Shown one piece after another: positions 21,492 through 29,376 of a DNA stretch of 64,000 nt. A model generated the notes under the pieces. It saw only the letters and a program-made list of their open reading frames with translations. It ran no database searches and was not told where the DNA came from. Origin of the DNA: Pseudomonas sp. GV085 (GTDB lineage: Bacteria > Pseudomonadota > Gammaproteobacteria > Pseudomonadales > Pseudomonadaceae); assembly GCF_003050925.1 (NCBI RefSeq), contig NZ_QAOV01000002.1, positions 434,001 through 498,000 on the forward strand, written 5' to 3'. The position numbers and the translations under genes are program-made. Each line of letters opens with the position of its first letter. The stretch's first letter is position 1.

Positions 21492-21935
21492 TTATTTGAG
21501 TAACTTCAGCATATTGCGGTGGCGTGCCTCGAAAATCCGTCGCATGTAGCCATTGACCAGCAACCACTCCATGGGCGCGCCACCTATCGCCGAATACGTC
21601 ACTCGGTCGGTGTATAGCGTACCGCCCTCGCCTGCCGCTACTCGATGTTCATGACGAAAGGCACGCATCGGTCCCTTGAGCATCTCGTCGATGAAATGCA
21701 TCTTACCGACTTCCCTGATCACTACCGTCCAATTCGATGGAATCACATTGAACATCCAGTGACGAAAGCGAAATTGCCGCCCTGCTTCAATCCGCAGGTC
21801 GTTCAGATCGACATCGCCCAGCGGGGTAATGCGCTCGGGGAAAATCTTCGGAAAGTTGATCCCATCCAGGCAGAAGTCGAGGACCTGTCCGGGCGTACGG
21901 TCGGGGATAAGCGTAGAGAGTTCCAGAATTGGCAT
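21492..21935 (-). CDS. SRPBCC-fold ligand-binding protein (cyclase/START-like)
   Basis: 147 aa. The pattern of a hydrophobic-pocket SRPBCC protein is visible: PGQVLDFCLDGINFPKIFPERI at the N-terminus, central strands with FRFRHWMFNVIPSNWTVVI, then RVTYSAIGGAPMEWLLVNGYM and the C-terminal helix RRIFEARHRNMLKLLK. These proteins bind or cyclise hydrophobic small molecules; the ligand is unknown. ATG 21935 is preferred to a GTG three codons upstream because the AAGGAA site is correctly spaced only for the ATG. It is divergent from the YciI gene, with a 178-bp shared upstream region. Confidence 0.75.
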   Translation of the reverse strand: MPILELSTLIPDRTPGQVLDFCLDGINFPKIFPERITPLGDVDLNDLRIEAGRQFRFRHWMFNVIPSNWTVVIREVGKMHFIDEMLKGPMRAFRHEHRVAAGEGGTLYTDRVTYSAIGGAPMEWLLVNGYMRRIFEARHRNMLKLLK

Positions 21936-22113
21936 ACGGGACACATTCCTTTGATCGTTGGGCAGGCTCGCCAGAAATACGGTGTAGCGAAATGGCGGTC
22001 CAAAAGAAACCTGCCAGAGTGTCTTCTACAACAATTTTGTCGAGGATCTGTCGATTTGCACGACAGCCATTCGACCATTTGACGAGTCACTCAATTACAA
22101 CGGAGAAATCACC

Positions 22114-22539
22114 ATGCGATTCATGATCATCATCAAGGCCAGCGCCGATTCCGAAGCCGGTGTGATGCCCAGCCAGGAACTGCTGACCGCCATGGGCAAC
22201 TACAACGAAGAACTGGTCAAGGCCGGCATCATGCTCGCAGGCGAAGGCCTGCACCCCAGCAGCAAAGGCGCCCGCGTAAGGTTTTCGGGGGAGCAACGCT
22301 CGGTCATCGACGGCCCCTTCATCGAAACCAGGGAACTGATCGCCGGTTTCTGGTTGTGGAAAGTGAAATCCAGAGAAGAAGCCATCGAGTGGGTCAAGCG
22401 CTGCCCCAACCCGATGCCGGGCACCGAAGCCGAGATCGAGATTCGCCAGGTGTTCGAGGCCGAAGACTTTGGCGCCGAATTCACGCCGGAACTGCGTGAA
22501 CAGGAAGAACGGGTGTGGGAGCAGGCTAAGAAGAACTGA
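22114..22539 (+). CDS. YciI-family (DGPF domain) protein
   Basis: 141 aa. It starts MRFMIIIKASADSEAG with GGAGA eight bases upstream. The YciI/DGPF ferredoxin-like fold is recognisable from the SVIDGPFIETRELIAGFWLW segment (the DGPF motif) and REEAIEWVKRCPNP. Members are often linked to ECF sigma factors or other small enzymes, but no sigma gene is adjacent here. Biochemical role unknown. It is probably monocistronic and is followed by a REP element. Confidence 0.85.
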   Translation: MRFMIIIKASADSEAGVMPSQELLTAMGNYNEELVKAGIMLAGEGLHPSSKGARVRFSGEQRSVIDGPFIETRELIAGFWLWKVKSREEAIEWVKRCPNPMPGTEAEIEIRQVFEAEDFGAEFTPELREQEERVWEQAKKN

Positions 22540-22545
22540 ATCTCC

Positions 22546-22676
22546 CTGTAGGAGCGAGCTTGCTCGCGAATGTGGCAGATCAGCCACTACCAGTATTGAA
22601 TGTAAATCCGCCATCGCGGGCAAGCCCACCACACTGGATCTGTGTGCGCCACCGGTCCCCTGTGGGAGATTCTATG
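22546..22676. repeat. Degenerate REP elements
   Basis: CTGTAGGAGCGAGCTTGCTC at 22546 is one arm. A second, inverted and partly changed arm (CCATCGCGGGCAAGCCCAC) begins at 22611, and a CCTGTGGGAG half-element ends near 22676. It appears as one REP plus one decayed partner, immediately after the YciI gene. Confidence 0.7.
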
Positions 22677-22691
22677 GTTGAGGGAAAGTCC

Positions 22692-22766
22692 TCAACCTGC
22701 TTTCGGTTGGTATTCACTTTGCCCTTTCAGGAGTGCAAATACGATCCGGGCAAACTTGCGAGCCTG
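22692..22766 (-). pseudogene. Relic of a transposase C-terminus
   Basis: Read on the minus strand, this stretch gives QARKFARIVFALLKGQ followed by SEYQPKAG and a TGA stop. That strongly resembles the C-terminal tail of an IS transposase (IS110-like tails end in a similar ARKFARIVFALL pattern). An in-frame TAG directly upstream and no other transposase sequence nearby show that only a fragment remains. Family assignment is from memory and uncertain. It marks an old insertion or deletion point between the YciI and HAD genes. Confidence 0.45.
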
Positions 22767-22910
22767 CTACGGCCGTGAACCGGACAAAGATCAGGCGCTA
22801 CGCCAAATCAGGCAATCCTTGTCTACGCTGCATAGTCAGGCCGGGCGCAACAGAGAATCCGTCTCTGGTGCACTGCATCCGCTCAACCCCGCTGACGAGA
22901 AGGATTTCCC

Positions 22911-23939
22911 ATGACGAATTCGATATCTCTGCGCCATCGCCGCATGTTCAGCTTCCTGCTGACCCTGGCCTTGAGCCTGCCGTTACTGGTTCAGGCGGCC
23001 GAGCCGCTACCCTCCTGGAACGATGGCCCGTCGAAAAAACAGATCATCGAGTTCGTGCAGACGGTCACCGATCAAAACAGCAAGGACTTCGTAAAGCCCG
23101 AGGACCGCATTGCCGTGTTCGATAACGACGGCACCTTATGGAGCGAGCAGCCGATGTACTTCGAGTTATTGTTCGCCCTCCAGGAAGTCAAACGCACCGC
23201 ACCGCAGCACCCGGAATGGAAAACCACCCAGCCCTTCCAGGCGGTGCTGGAAAACGATCACAAGGCCCTGGCCGCCACTGGCATGGAAGGCATGATGAAA
23301 ATTTTCGCTGCCACCCACACCGGGATGACCACCGATGCCTTTGATGACTACGCCAAAACCTGGCTGAGCCAGGCCCGCCATCCGAAAACCGGCAAACCGT
23401 ACACCGAGATGATCTTCCAGCCGATGCTGGAAATGCTCGACTACCTGCGCGGCCAGGACTTCAAGACCTACATCGTGTCCGGCGGCGACACCGGGTTCAT
23501 GCGCGCCTTCGCCGAGAAGGTCTATGGCATCCCGCCAGAACAGGTCATTGGCACCACCTTTGTCACTGCCTATCAATTCAAGGACGGCCAGGCATCTATC
23601 CTGCGCACGCCAAAACTGGCCCACAACGACGATGGCCCGGGCAAACCGGAAAGCATCGACGCCGTGATCGGACGCCGGCCAATCCTCGCCTTTGGCAATT
23701 CCGACGGTGACTTGCAAATGCTCCAGTGGACCGCCGCCGGTCCCGGTAAACGCTTCATGGGCCTGGTGCACCACACCGACGCCAAACGCGAATGGGCTTA
23801 CGACCGCAAATCGCAGATCGGTCGTCTGGACAAGGCTCTGGACGAAGCGAACAAACGTGGCTGGACGGTCGTCGACATGGCGTCCGAATGGCGTCGAATC
23901 TATCCGTTCGATGCCTCCACAGCCGAGCAAACGCAATAA
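22911..23939 (+). CDS. Secreted HAD-superfamily phosphatase
   Basis: 342 aa. A Sec signal peptide is clear (MFSFLLTLALSLPLLVQA-AEP), so the enzyme is periplasmic or exported. HAD motif I is FDNDGTLW (nucleophile Asp71, Asp73), motif II is in YIVSGGDTGFM and motif III/IV in ILAFGNSDGDLQM. The phosphoserine-phosphatase-like cap is helical. The substrate is not evident. The ATG 22911 has a GAGAAGGA site upstream. The next gene on the same strand is a multiheme cytochrome 307 bases away, separated by a perfect palindrome and a REP element, so co-transcription is uncertain. Confidence 0.85.
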   Translation: MTNSISLRHRRMFSFLLTLALSLPLLVQAAEPLPSWNDGPSKKQIIEFVQTVTDQNSKDFVKPEDRIAVFDNDGTLWSEQPMYFELLFALQEVKRTAPQHPEWKTTQPFQAVLENDHKALAATGMEGMMKIFAATHTGMTTDAFDDYAKTWLSQARHPKTGKPYTEMIFQPMLEMLDYLRGQDFKTYIVSGGDTGFMRAFAEKVYGIPPEQVIGTTFVTAYQFKDGQASILRTPKLAHNDDGPGKPESIDAVIGRRPILAFGNSDGDLQMLQWTAAGPGKRFMGLVHHTDAKREWAYDRKSQIGRLDKALDEANKRGWTVVDMASEWRRIYPFDASTAEQTQ

Positions 23940-23955
23940 AAAGACGTCATGCAGG

Positions 23956-23979
23956 ACTGCGATAAACGTTTATCGCAGT
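23956..23979. promoter_or_regulatory. Perfect 24-bp palindrome, possible operator
   Basis: The sequence starting ACTGCGATAAAC at 23956 is followed immediately by its exact complement to 23979, with no spacer and a central CG. It begins 17 bases after the HAD gene stop. No T-run follows, so it does not look like an intrinsic terminator. The central AAACGTTT resembles LacI/GalR-type operators; the regulator is unknown. It lies 268 bases upstream of the cytochrome gene start. Confidence 0.55.
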
Positions 23980-24024
23980 ACATTACCGGTGGATTGTCGG
24001 GGAGTGATTGGGGGCCTTGGCGGT

Positions 24025-24113
24025 CGCCATCGCGAGCAGGTCGGATCGCCGCACCGTCGCTCCCACAGGGGACTTGTGGCGCTCACAGATCCAGTGTGGG
24101 AGCGAGCCTGCTC
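24025..24113. repeat. Degenerate REP pair
   Basis: ATCGCGAGCAGGTCGGATCG followed by GTCGCTCCCACAG, then TGTGGGAGCGAGCCTGCTC ending at 24113. The left arm carries an insertion relative to the standard REP (as also seen at 35569). It sits in the 307-bp gap between the HAD and cytochrome genes, together with the palindrome at 23956. Confidence 0.7.
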
Positions 24114-24246
24114 CGGGCGGCGCTCCGACGATAGGGTCATCAGCCTCACAGCATCCGTCATTTGACAGACGCTGGCCATCCGGCAAAGCTGCATCGAGCT
24201 TGAACGCGTGCTTGATGGCAATCGCACCTGGACCATGGAAGTCGTG

Positions 24247-26607
24247 ATGCGCAAACATAAAAATAAAGCTGCAAACCCACACCCTGATTCGCAACCGACC
24301 CTGATCAACCGTTACCTCTTCCCAGTCACCATCGGCATCTTGCTGCTCGCAGTGGCGGGTATTGGCTGGTTTTTGCTGAGCAGTGCACCGACGCGGCTCC
24401 AGCCAGTCCCTGTCAGCGCCCCTGTCGTGGAATTGGCCAAACCGCAACCGGTCGCTCTCGCGCCTGCGAAAATGGTCGACGAGCAACAATGCCAGGGCTG
24501 CCACGGCGAGCAGGTCAAGGACTGGCAAGGCTCCCATCACCAATTGGCGATGCAGCAAGCCAACGCCGACACCCTGCTCGGCGACTTCAATAACGTCACC
24601 TTCAAGACCGAAAAAGAGACCACGGTGTTCTCGCGCAAAGGCGACGAATTCTGGGTCAACACCCCCGGCGTCAACGGCAAGAATGCCGACTTCAAGGTGG
24701 CCTATGCTTTTGGCATCGCCCCCTTGCAGCAATACCTGATCGAGGTCGGCGAAGGCCGCTTGCAGGCCCTCGGCATAGCCTGGGATACCGAGAAGCACCG
24801 CTGGTTTCACCTGTATCCGGGCCAGGGTGTGAACTTCAAGAACCCGCTGCACTGGAGCAAACCGAGCCAGAACGCCAACTTCATGTGTGTCGAGTGCCAC
24901 ACCACCGGTTTCAAACGCAATTTCGACGCAGCGAAGAACACCTTCGACAGTCACTGGAACAGCCTCGGTGTCGGGTGTCAGGCCTGCCACGGTCCGGCGT
25001 CCAGCCACCTGGAATGGACGGCGAAGAAAACCGACCTGATCCATGCCGGATTTGCCGTCGACCTCATGGACAAGAACGCCACTGTCGAAATCGAAACCTG
25101 CGCCCGCTGCCACTCGCGCCGCGCGCCGCTGGACGACGGTTACACGGTCGGCAAGCGCCTGATGGACGACTACCTGCCGAGCGTCCTGACCCGTGAGTTG
25201 TACGCGCTGGACGGCAAGATCAAGGACGAAGTGTTCGAACACGGCTCCTTCGCCCAGAGCAAAATGTTCGACAAGGGCGTGCGTTGCAGCAACTGCCACA
25301 ACCCGCACAGCACTCAATTGAAAGCGCCAGGCAACGGCGTATGCCTGCAATGCCACAACACCGCCGGCAAAACCACCGTGGAAGGTGTCGACGGCAAGGA
25401 CCTGCAAGCGAAAAACTACGATTCCATCGAACACACGCGCCACACCATGGGCCAACCGGGCTCGCAGTGCGTGGATTGCCACATGCCCGGCAAGTTCTAC
25501 ATGGGCAATGACTTTCGGCATGACCACAGTTTCAGCATTCCCGACCCTGAGCGAGCAAAAAAACTCGGTACGCCTGACGCCTGCCTGACCTGCCACCAGG
25601 GCAAGGCCGGCGACAAGATCACCGAGCAATTCAAACTGTGGAACACCGCCAACGCCAGCGCGGTGCAGGCCCCGCGTTACGACGAAAGCCTGTGGTTGAT
25701 CCGTAACGGTCAACCGGGTGCGGCGCAGGCGCTGTTCGAGCAGCTGCAACGCAGCAATCTGCCGGCGATCCAGCGCGCCACGTTGCTCGGCGAATTGTCG
25801 CTGTATCCGAGCGAACAAGCGTTGAAACTGGCCACCAGGGACCTGAGCAACACGGCGCCTCAAGTACGTGAGAGCGCCATACGCGCGCTCAGCGCATTCC
25901 TGCCGCCACCGGAACGCGCGCAGCTGCTGACCCCCTTGTTGAATGATCCTGTCAGAGCAGTGCGCATCGCCGTCGCCCGGGATTTGCTCAGTGTGGCGCG
26001 CAACGGCCTGGGCACGGCTCAGGACAGCTGGAATGCCGCTATCGTCGAATACGAGGCGGTGCAAAAGAGTCTGGTCGAGCGTGCCGAGGCCAACCTGAAC
26101 CTGGCCATGCTCTATCAGGCAGATGGTCGCAGCGCAGAAGTCGAAGGTTTGCTGCGTACCGCCTTGCAGCGCGACCCGGACTTCTACCCGGCGCTGGTCA
26201 CCCTGGTGCAATGGCTGGAGGCCAACGGTCGCCGTCAGGAAGGCCATGTCCTGCTGGCGCAAAGCCTCAAGGACCACCCTGACTCAGGCCTGCTGCAACA
26301 CACCCAGGGCCTTGCGCTGATTCGCGCGGGCAAGGCCGCACAAGCCATGCCGTACCTGCGCAAGGCCGCGCAACTGGAGCCACAGAGCGGACAGTTCGGC
26401 TATGTGCTGGCGGTGGCCCTGCATGACAGCGGCAAGATTGACGAGGCGTGCGCAGAGCTGGAACGGCTGTTGAAAGAACAACCGTCCAACCGCAATGCCC
26501 GCTTGTCATTGATCCAGTACTACCTGGACAACGGCCAGGAGCCCAAGGCGCAGGTGCTGTTGCAAGGCTGGAAGAAAATGAACATGGGGGACCCGGCATT
26601 GAAATAA
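24247..26607 (+). CDS. Membrane-anchored octaheme c-type cytochrome with C-terminal HEAT/TPR repeats
   Basis: 786 aa. One helix (about residues 24-44, VTIGILLLAVAGIGWFLL) anchors the protein, with the bulk in the periplasm. Eight CxxCH haem-attachment motifs are present: CQGCH (Cys82), CVECH, CQACH, CARCH, CSNCH, CLQCH, CVDCH and CLTCH. From about residue 470 the haem domain ends; HEAT-like alpha repeats (RESAIRALSAFLPPPERAQL) and then TPR units (LVERAEANLNLAMLYQADGR, HTQGLALIRAGKAAQAMPYL) follow. It is related to cytochrome c554-type proteins fused to TPRs. The partner and electron donor are unknown. The start MRKHKNKAANP has GGAAG upstream; in-frame starts 4 and 13 codons earlier are alternatives. 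Confidence 0.87.
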   Translation: MRKHKNKAANPHPDSQPTLINRYLFPVTIGILLLAVAGIGWFLLSSAPTRLQPVPVSAPVVELAKPQPVALAPAKMVDEQQCQGCHGEQVKDWQGSHHQLAMQQANADTLLGDFNNVTFKTEKETTVFSRKGDEFWVNTPGVNGKNADFKVAYAFGIAPLQQYLIEVGEGRLQALGIAWDTEKHRWFHLYPGQGVNFKNPLHWSKPSQNANFMCVECHTTGFKRNFDAAKNTFDSHWNSLGVGCQACHGPASSHLEWTAKKTDLIHAGFAVDLMDKNATVEIETCARCHSRRAPLDDGYTVGKRLMDDYLPSVLTRELYALDGKIKDEVFEHGSFAQSKMFDKGVRCSNCHNPHSTQLKAPGNGVCLQCHNTAGKTTVEGVDGKDLQAKNYDSIEHTRHTMGQPGSQCVDCHMPGKFYMGNDFRHDHSFSIPDPERAKKLGTPDACLTCHQGKAGDKITEQFKLWNTANASAVQAPRYDESLWLIRNGQPGAAQALFEQLQRSNLPAIQRATLLGELSLYPSEQALKLATRDLSNTAPQVRESAIRALSAFLPPPERAQLLTPLLNDPVRAVRIAVARDLLSVARNGLGTAQDSWNAAIVEYEAVQKSLVERAEANLNLAMLYQADGRSAEVEGLLRTALQRDPDFYPALVTLVQWLEANGRRQEGHVLLAQSLKDHPDSGLLQHTQGLALIRAGKAAQAMPYLRKAAQLEPQSGQFGYVLAVALHDSGKIDEACAELERLLKEQPSNRNARLSLIQYYLDNGQEPKAQVLLQGWKKMNMGDPALK

Positions 26608-26616
26608 CAGCTGGCG

Positions 26617-27135
26617 TCACACCTCAAACGCTTTGCTTGCCCTGACAAAAGTGTATCGAAACCAAGGCGTGAAATGCTCCGGGTCCCGGAGCATGTGCGC
26701 CTCTATTTGCCCTCGGGACAGGTAACAAAACGCTTGGGCTTCATCTGGGTTCAGTACCGGCAACTGGTCGCTGACCCCATAAAATACGTGACCGTATTCG
26801 TGCTCTACCAAGCCTTGGTCAACCTCCAGCCGGTACTTGATCTCAAAGCCCTTGTGTAGCGTACACCTGATGCCCATTTCTTCTTCAAGCCGCCTCTGTG
26901 CCGCTGCAAGTGTGTCCTCCCCTGGGTAAGGATGACCACAACAGGCGTTACTCCAAAGCCCACCACAGTGGTATTTGTCCGCGGCGCGCTGCTGGAGTAA
27001 AAGCTCACTGCGCGAGTTGAACACGTAGACCGTGACCGCTCGGTGCATCAGCCCCTTTTCGTGGGCTGCAAGCTTTTCCATTTCGCCCACCGGTTGGTCT
27101 TTTTCATCAACCAGAATCACTTTGATCTCAGCCAT
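26617..27135 (-). CDS. idi: Isopentenyl-diphosphate delta-isomerase, type 1
   Basis: 172 aa Nudix-fold enzyme that interconverts IPP and DMAPP. The catalytic Cys region is GLWSNACCGHPYPGE, the Nudix-like helix is LAAAQRRLEEEMGIRC, and the metal/acid Glu is in EHEYGHVFYG. Length and all key residues fit a functional type 1 enzyme. The ATG overlaps the methyltransferase stop as TGATG. It is the last gene of a four-gene minus-strand operon and converges on the octaheme gene with only 9 bases between stops. Pseudomonads make both C5 units with IspH and usually lack idi, so an isomerase here points to a dedicated isoprenoid product. Confidence 0.93.
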   Translation of the reverse strand: MAEIKVILVDEKDQPVGEMEKLAAHEKGLMHRAVTVYVFNSRSELLLQQRAADKYHCGGLWSNACCGHPYPGEDTLAAAQRRLEEEMGIRCTLHKGFEIKYRLEVDQGLVEHEYGHVFYGVSDQLPVLNPDEAQAFCYLSRGQIEAHMLRDPEHFTPWFRYTFVRASKAFEV

Positions 27136-27944
27136 CACAGCTTCACCAGATGCAACTGAACCATGCGCAAGGTACCGACAACGTACAGTGGATCGCCGGC
27201 AATATGCGCCAGCTGGGCAAGAATGGAATCAGCCTCTTGCCCAGTACACAACCCCATCGAGACCAAGGGTTGATGAATTTGCGTAAATGAACGCCAAAGC
27301 AGGCTTTTCTGGCGGTCGGTAGCCAGGATCGGCTGGCTGAACGAATAAGCCTTTACCCGGACACTGTCCAGTGCATGAACATAGCGCCATAACGGATCAA
27401 TACAGTCAAAACGCAAGCCCATCCTCGAGGTCAGTGCTTGTCCGAGGGCGTTCGCACGATCGAGCGCTTCATGGCGTGGATAACAGAAAAAGGGAAATCC
27501 CGGCTCTTCGATCAGCAGTGAACCGCCCGGCTTACAGAGTGCCAGAACGTTATGGAAGAAGGTGTCCCACTCTCTCAAGTGCAACAGGAGATAGCGGCAA
27601 TAAACTGCATCTGCCTGTGGAATATCCGGGGCAGGGTCCAGCACATCATGACGATGGAAGCTGACATTCGGTACGTCAAGCGCCACCCGGTTCTGCTCAC
27701 AGATAGACAGCTGCTCATCTGATAGATCCAGCCCGTAGACCCAGGCCCGGGAGAATGCCTTCGCCATCCAGCATGTCAGTTGGCCATGACCACAACCAAG
27801 ATCAATCAGAGTACGTGCCTGAGCTGGCAGGTGACGTTGCAGAAAGTCCTGGCTGCCTGGATCGTAGATGCTGGCCAGCACTTCGAGGCGCTCGCGATCG
27901 GCATCGCCCACGCGCAATAGATAGGACTGGGATTGACTGTCCAA
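27135..27944 (-). CDS. Class I SAM-dependent methyltransferase of the terpenoid-like cluster
   Basis: 269 aa. The SAM-binding motif I is RTLIDLGCGHGQLTCWMA, motif II is VYGLDLSDEQLSICEQ, and post-motifs are DAVYCRYLLLHLREW and LCKPGGSLLIEEPG. The N-terminal YLLRVGDADRERLEVLASIY is common in small-molecule methyltransferases. The start is TTG (27944): GGAG lies six bases upstream (27951-27954) and no ATG exists nearby. The P450 gene ends 37 bases upstream and idi overlaps downstream. The substrate is not known. By analogy with SodC of the sodorifen pathway it could C-methylate a prenyl diphosphate; it could equally O-methylate a P450-oxidised product. Confidence 0.82.
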   Translation of the reverse strand: MDSQSQSYLLRVGDADRERLEVLASIYDPGSQDFLQRHLPAQARTLIDLGCGHGQLTCWMAKAFSRAWVYGLDLSDEQLSICEQNRVALDVPNVSFHRHDVLDPAPDIPQADAVYCRYLLLHLREWDTFFHNVLALCKPGGSLLIEEPGFPFFCYPRHEALDRANALGQALTSRMGLRFDCIDPLWRYVHALDSVRVKAYSFSQPILATDRQKSLLWRSFTQIHQPLVSMGLCTGQEADSILAQLAHIAGDPLYVVGTLRMVQLHLVKL

Positions 27945-27981
27945 TTAAAGCTCCATTTTCAAGGTTTATTTGCGGGTAGGG

Positions 27982-29376
27982 TCAGCGCTTGCTCAGTAGT
28001 ACCGGCACATGCGAGGGGCAAAGGGTGAAGGCGTAAATTTCACTCGTTTCAACGGCGTCCGGGTCCGGTAGCACATGGAAGCTCCTGGCCAATGTGCTGA
28101 TGGCCATGAGGCACTCCAGTTTCGCCAGGCGATGACCGGGGCAATACCTCGGCCCGGATCCAAAGGGCATGAAGGCCTTGGGGTTGTCATCGACATAGCG
28201 GACGTCATCGAGCCAGCGTTCGGGGCGCATCTGCCAGGCATCGGTAAAGCAGCCAGACTGCTGTCCCAGGTGGCCCGGCAACAGGAACAACGGGGTGCCT
28301 CGGGTCACCGACACATTGTCGATCAGCACATCCTGGTTAGGCTCAAGCGTCAGGAGCGGAAACACCGGTTTGAGACGCATGCTTTCCTGTATGACTGCGT
28401 TGACGTAGCGCAACTCATCAATTTGCTTTATGTCGCTCAACCGGGTGCCGGCACCAATGACACAGTCCACCTCGCGCTGCATCTCACGCTGGATATCGGG
28501 GTGACGGGCCATGTAGTAAATCGTCCAGGCAATCGTATTGGCAGTGGTGTCCTCTCCCGCCAACAGGAAAGTCAGTACATTGCCGACAATCTCGCCATCG
28601 CTCAGGGCTCCGGTGTCATTGTTGTTCTGATAGGCAACCAATGCTTCAACCATGTTACCCGGGCGCTCGCAAAGCGAGGGATCGGCTGCAATACGTACGC
28701 GCGCCTGCGCGATCATTTCATTGACTGTCTGGTTTATTTGCGCAAGGGATGCGTCGAACTTGCGGTCCAACTTAGACTTCAGGTAACGCCAATAGGGAAA
28801 TATCGCGGCCTGACGCCGCGCAGCCGTGTGCAAGAATTGCGATAGGTGCCCCTGCAGCACGCTGTCCTTGTCATTCAAGGTATTCAGGTCATGACCAAAG
28901 GCAAACCCGGCAACGATGTCGACCGTATAGCTCATCGAATCCTGGCGAATATCAAACGCCCGCCGGGCGATAGCGCGCCCGCGCCAATGGTTCTCAAGGC
29001 GTTCCGTGACTGCCTCCAGCCGACTCCAGAAATGTTTGACATGCAGTTTGTCAAATGCCGGCACAACCAACTCGCGATGGCGTCGCCACTTCTGCCCCTC
29101 GGCCACAAACACGCCATCGGCTCCAACTTCCAGGCCCAGCTCTTCCATTTTGCTCCATCGACGAAACTTTTCCGGACGATTGCGCAACAACTCCCCGATC
29201 AGTGCCGCATCGGAAATAACCAAAATACGGCGCCTACCGATTCTGAATGTATAGATAGAGCCATATCGGTCCGCCCACTCGCATAGTTGCCTGTAGACCT
29301 GCGATGACTTGAGTTGCAATGCATTACCGAGCAACGGCAACCCGGCGGGTCCGGGAAGTTGTTCAATCGCAGGCAT
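27982..29376 (-). CDS. Cytochrome P450 of the terpenoid-like cluster
   Basis: 464 aa from ATG 29376. Haem loop FGSGPRYCPGHRLA (Cys about 412), I-helix FLLAGEDTTANT, K-helix ESMR and the RPERWLDD segment are all present. The N-terminus MPAIEQLPGPAGLPLLGN has a proline hinge and no membrane helix, so the protein is probably soluble and needs a ferredoxin and reductase, neither of which is in the cluster. It looks like the long-chain/terpene-type bacterial P450s rather than camphor-type. ATG 29376 has AGGGGG just upstream; ATG 29400, eight codons longer, is an alternative. Either start overlaps the upstream gene. GC content (about 50% in sampled stretches) is lower than the flanks. Confidence 0.9.
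   Translation of the reverse strand: MPAIEQLPGPAGLPLLGNALQLKSSQVYRQLCEWADRYGSIYTFRIGRRRILVISDAALIGELLRNRPEKFRRWSKMEELGLEVGADGVFVAEGQKWRRHRELVVPAFDKLHVKHFWSRLEAVTERLENHWRGRAIARRAFDIRQDSMSYTVDIVAGFAFGHDLNTLNDKDSVLQGHLSQFLHTAARRQAAIFPYWRYLKSKLDRKFDASLAQINQTVNEMIAQARVRIAADPSLCERPGNMVEALVAYQNNNDTGALSDGEIVGNVLTFLLAGEDTTANTIAWTIYYMARHPDIQREMQREVDCVIGAGTRLSDIKQIDELRYVNAVIQESMRLKPVFPLLTLEPNQDVLIDNVSVTRGTPLFLLPGHLGQQSGCFTDAWQMRPERWLDDVRYVDDNPKAFMPFGSGPRYCPGHRLAKLECLMAISTLARSFHVLPDPDAVETSEIYAFTLCPSHVPVLLSKR

Noticed and set aside
23983..26277. Minus-strand 764-codon frame over the octaheme gene
   Set aside because: In-register antisense; the plus strand has eight CxxCH motifs and a membrane anchor.
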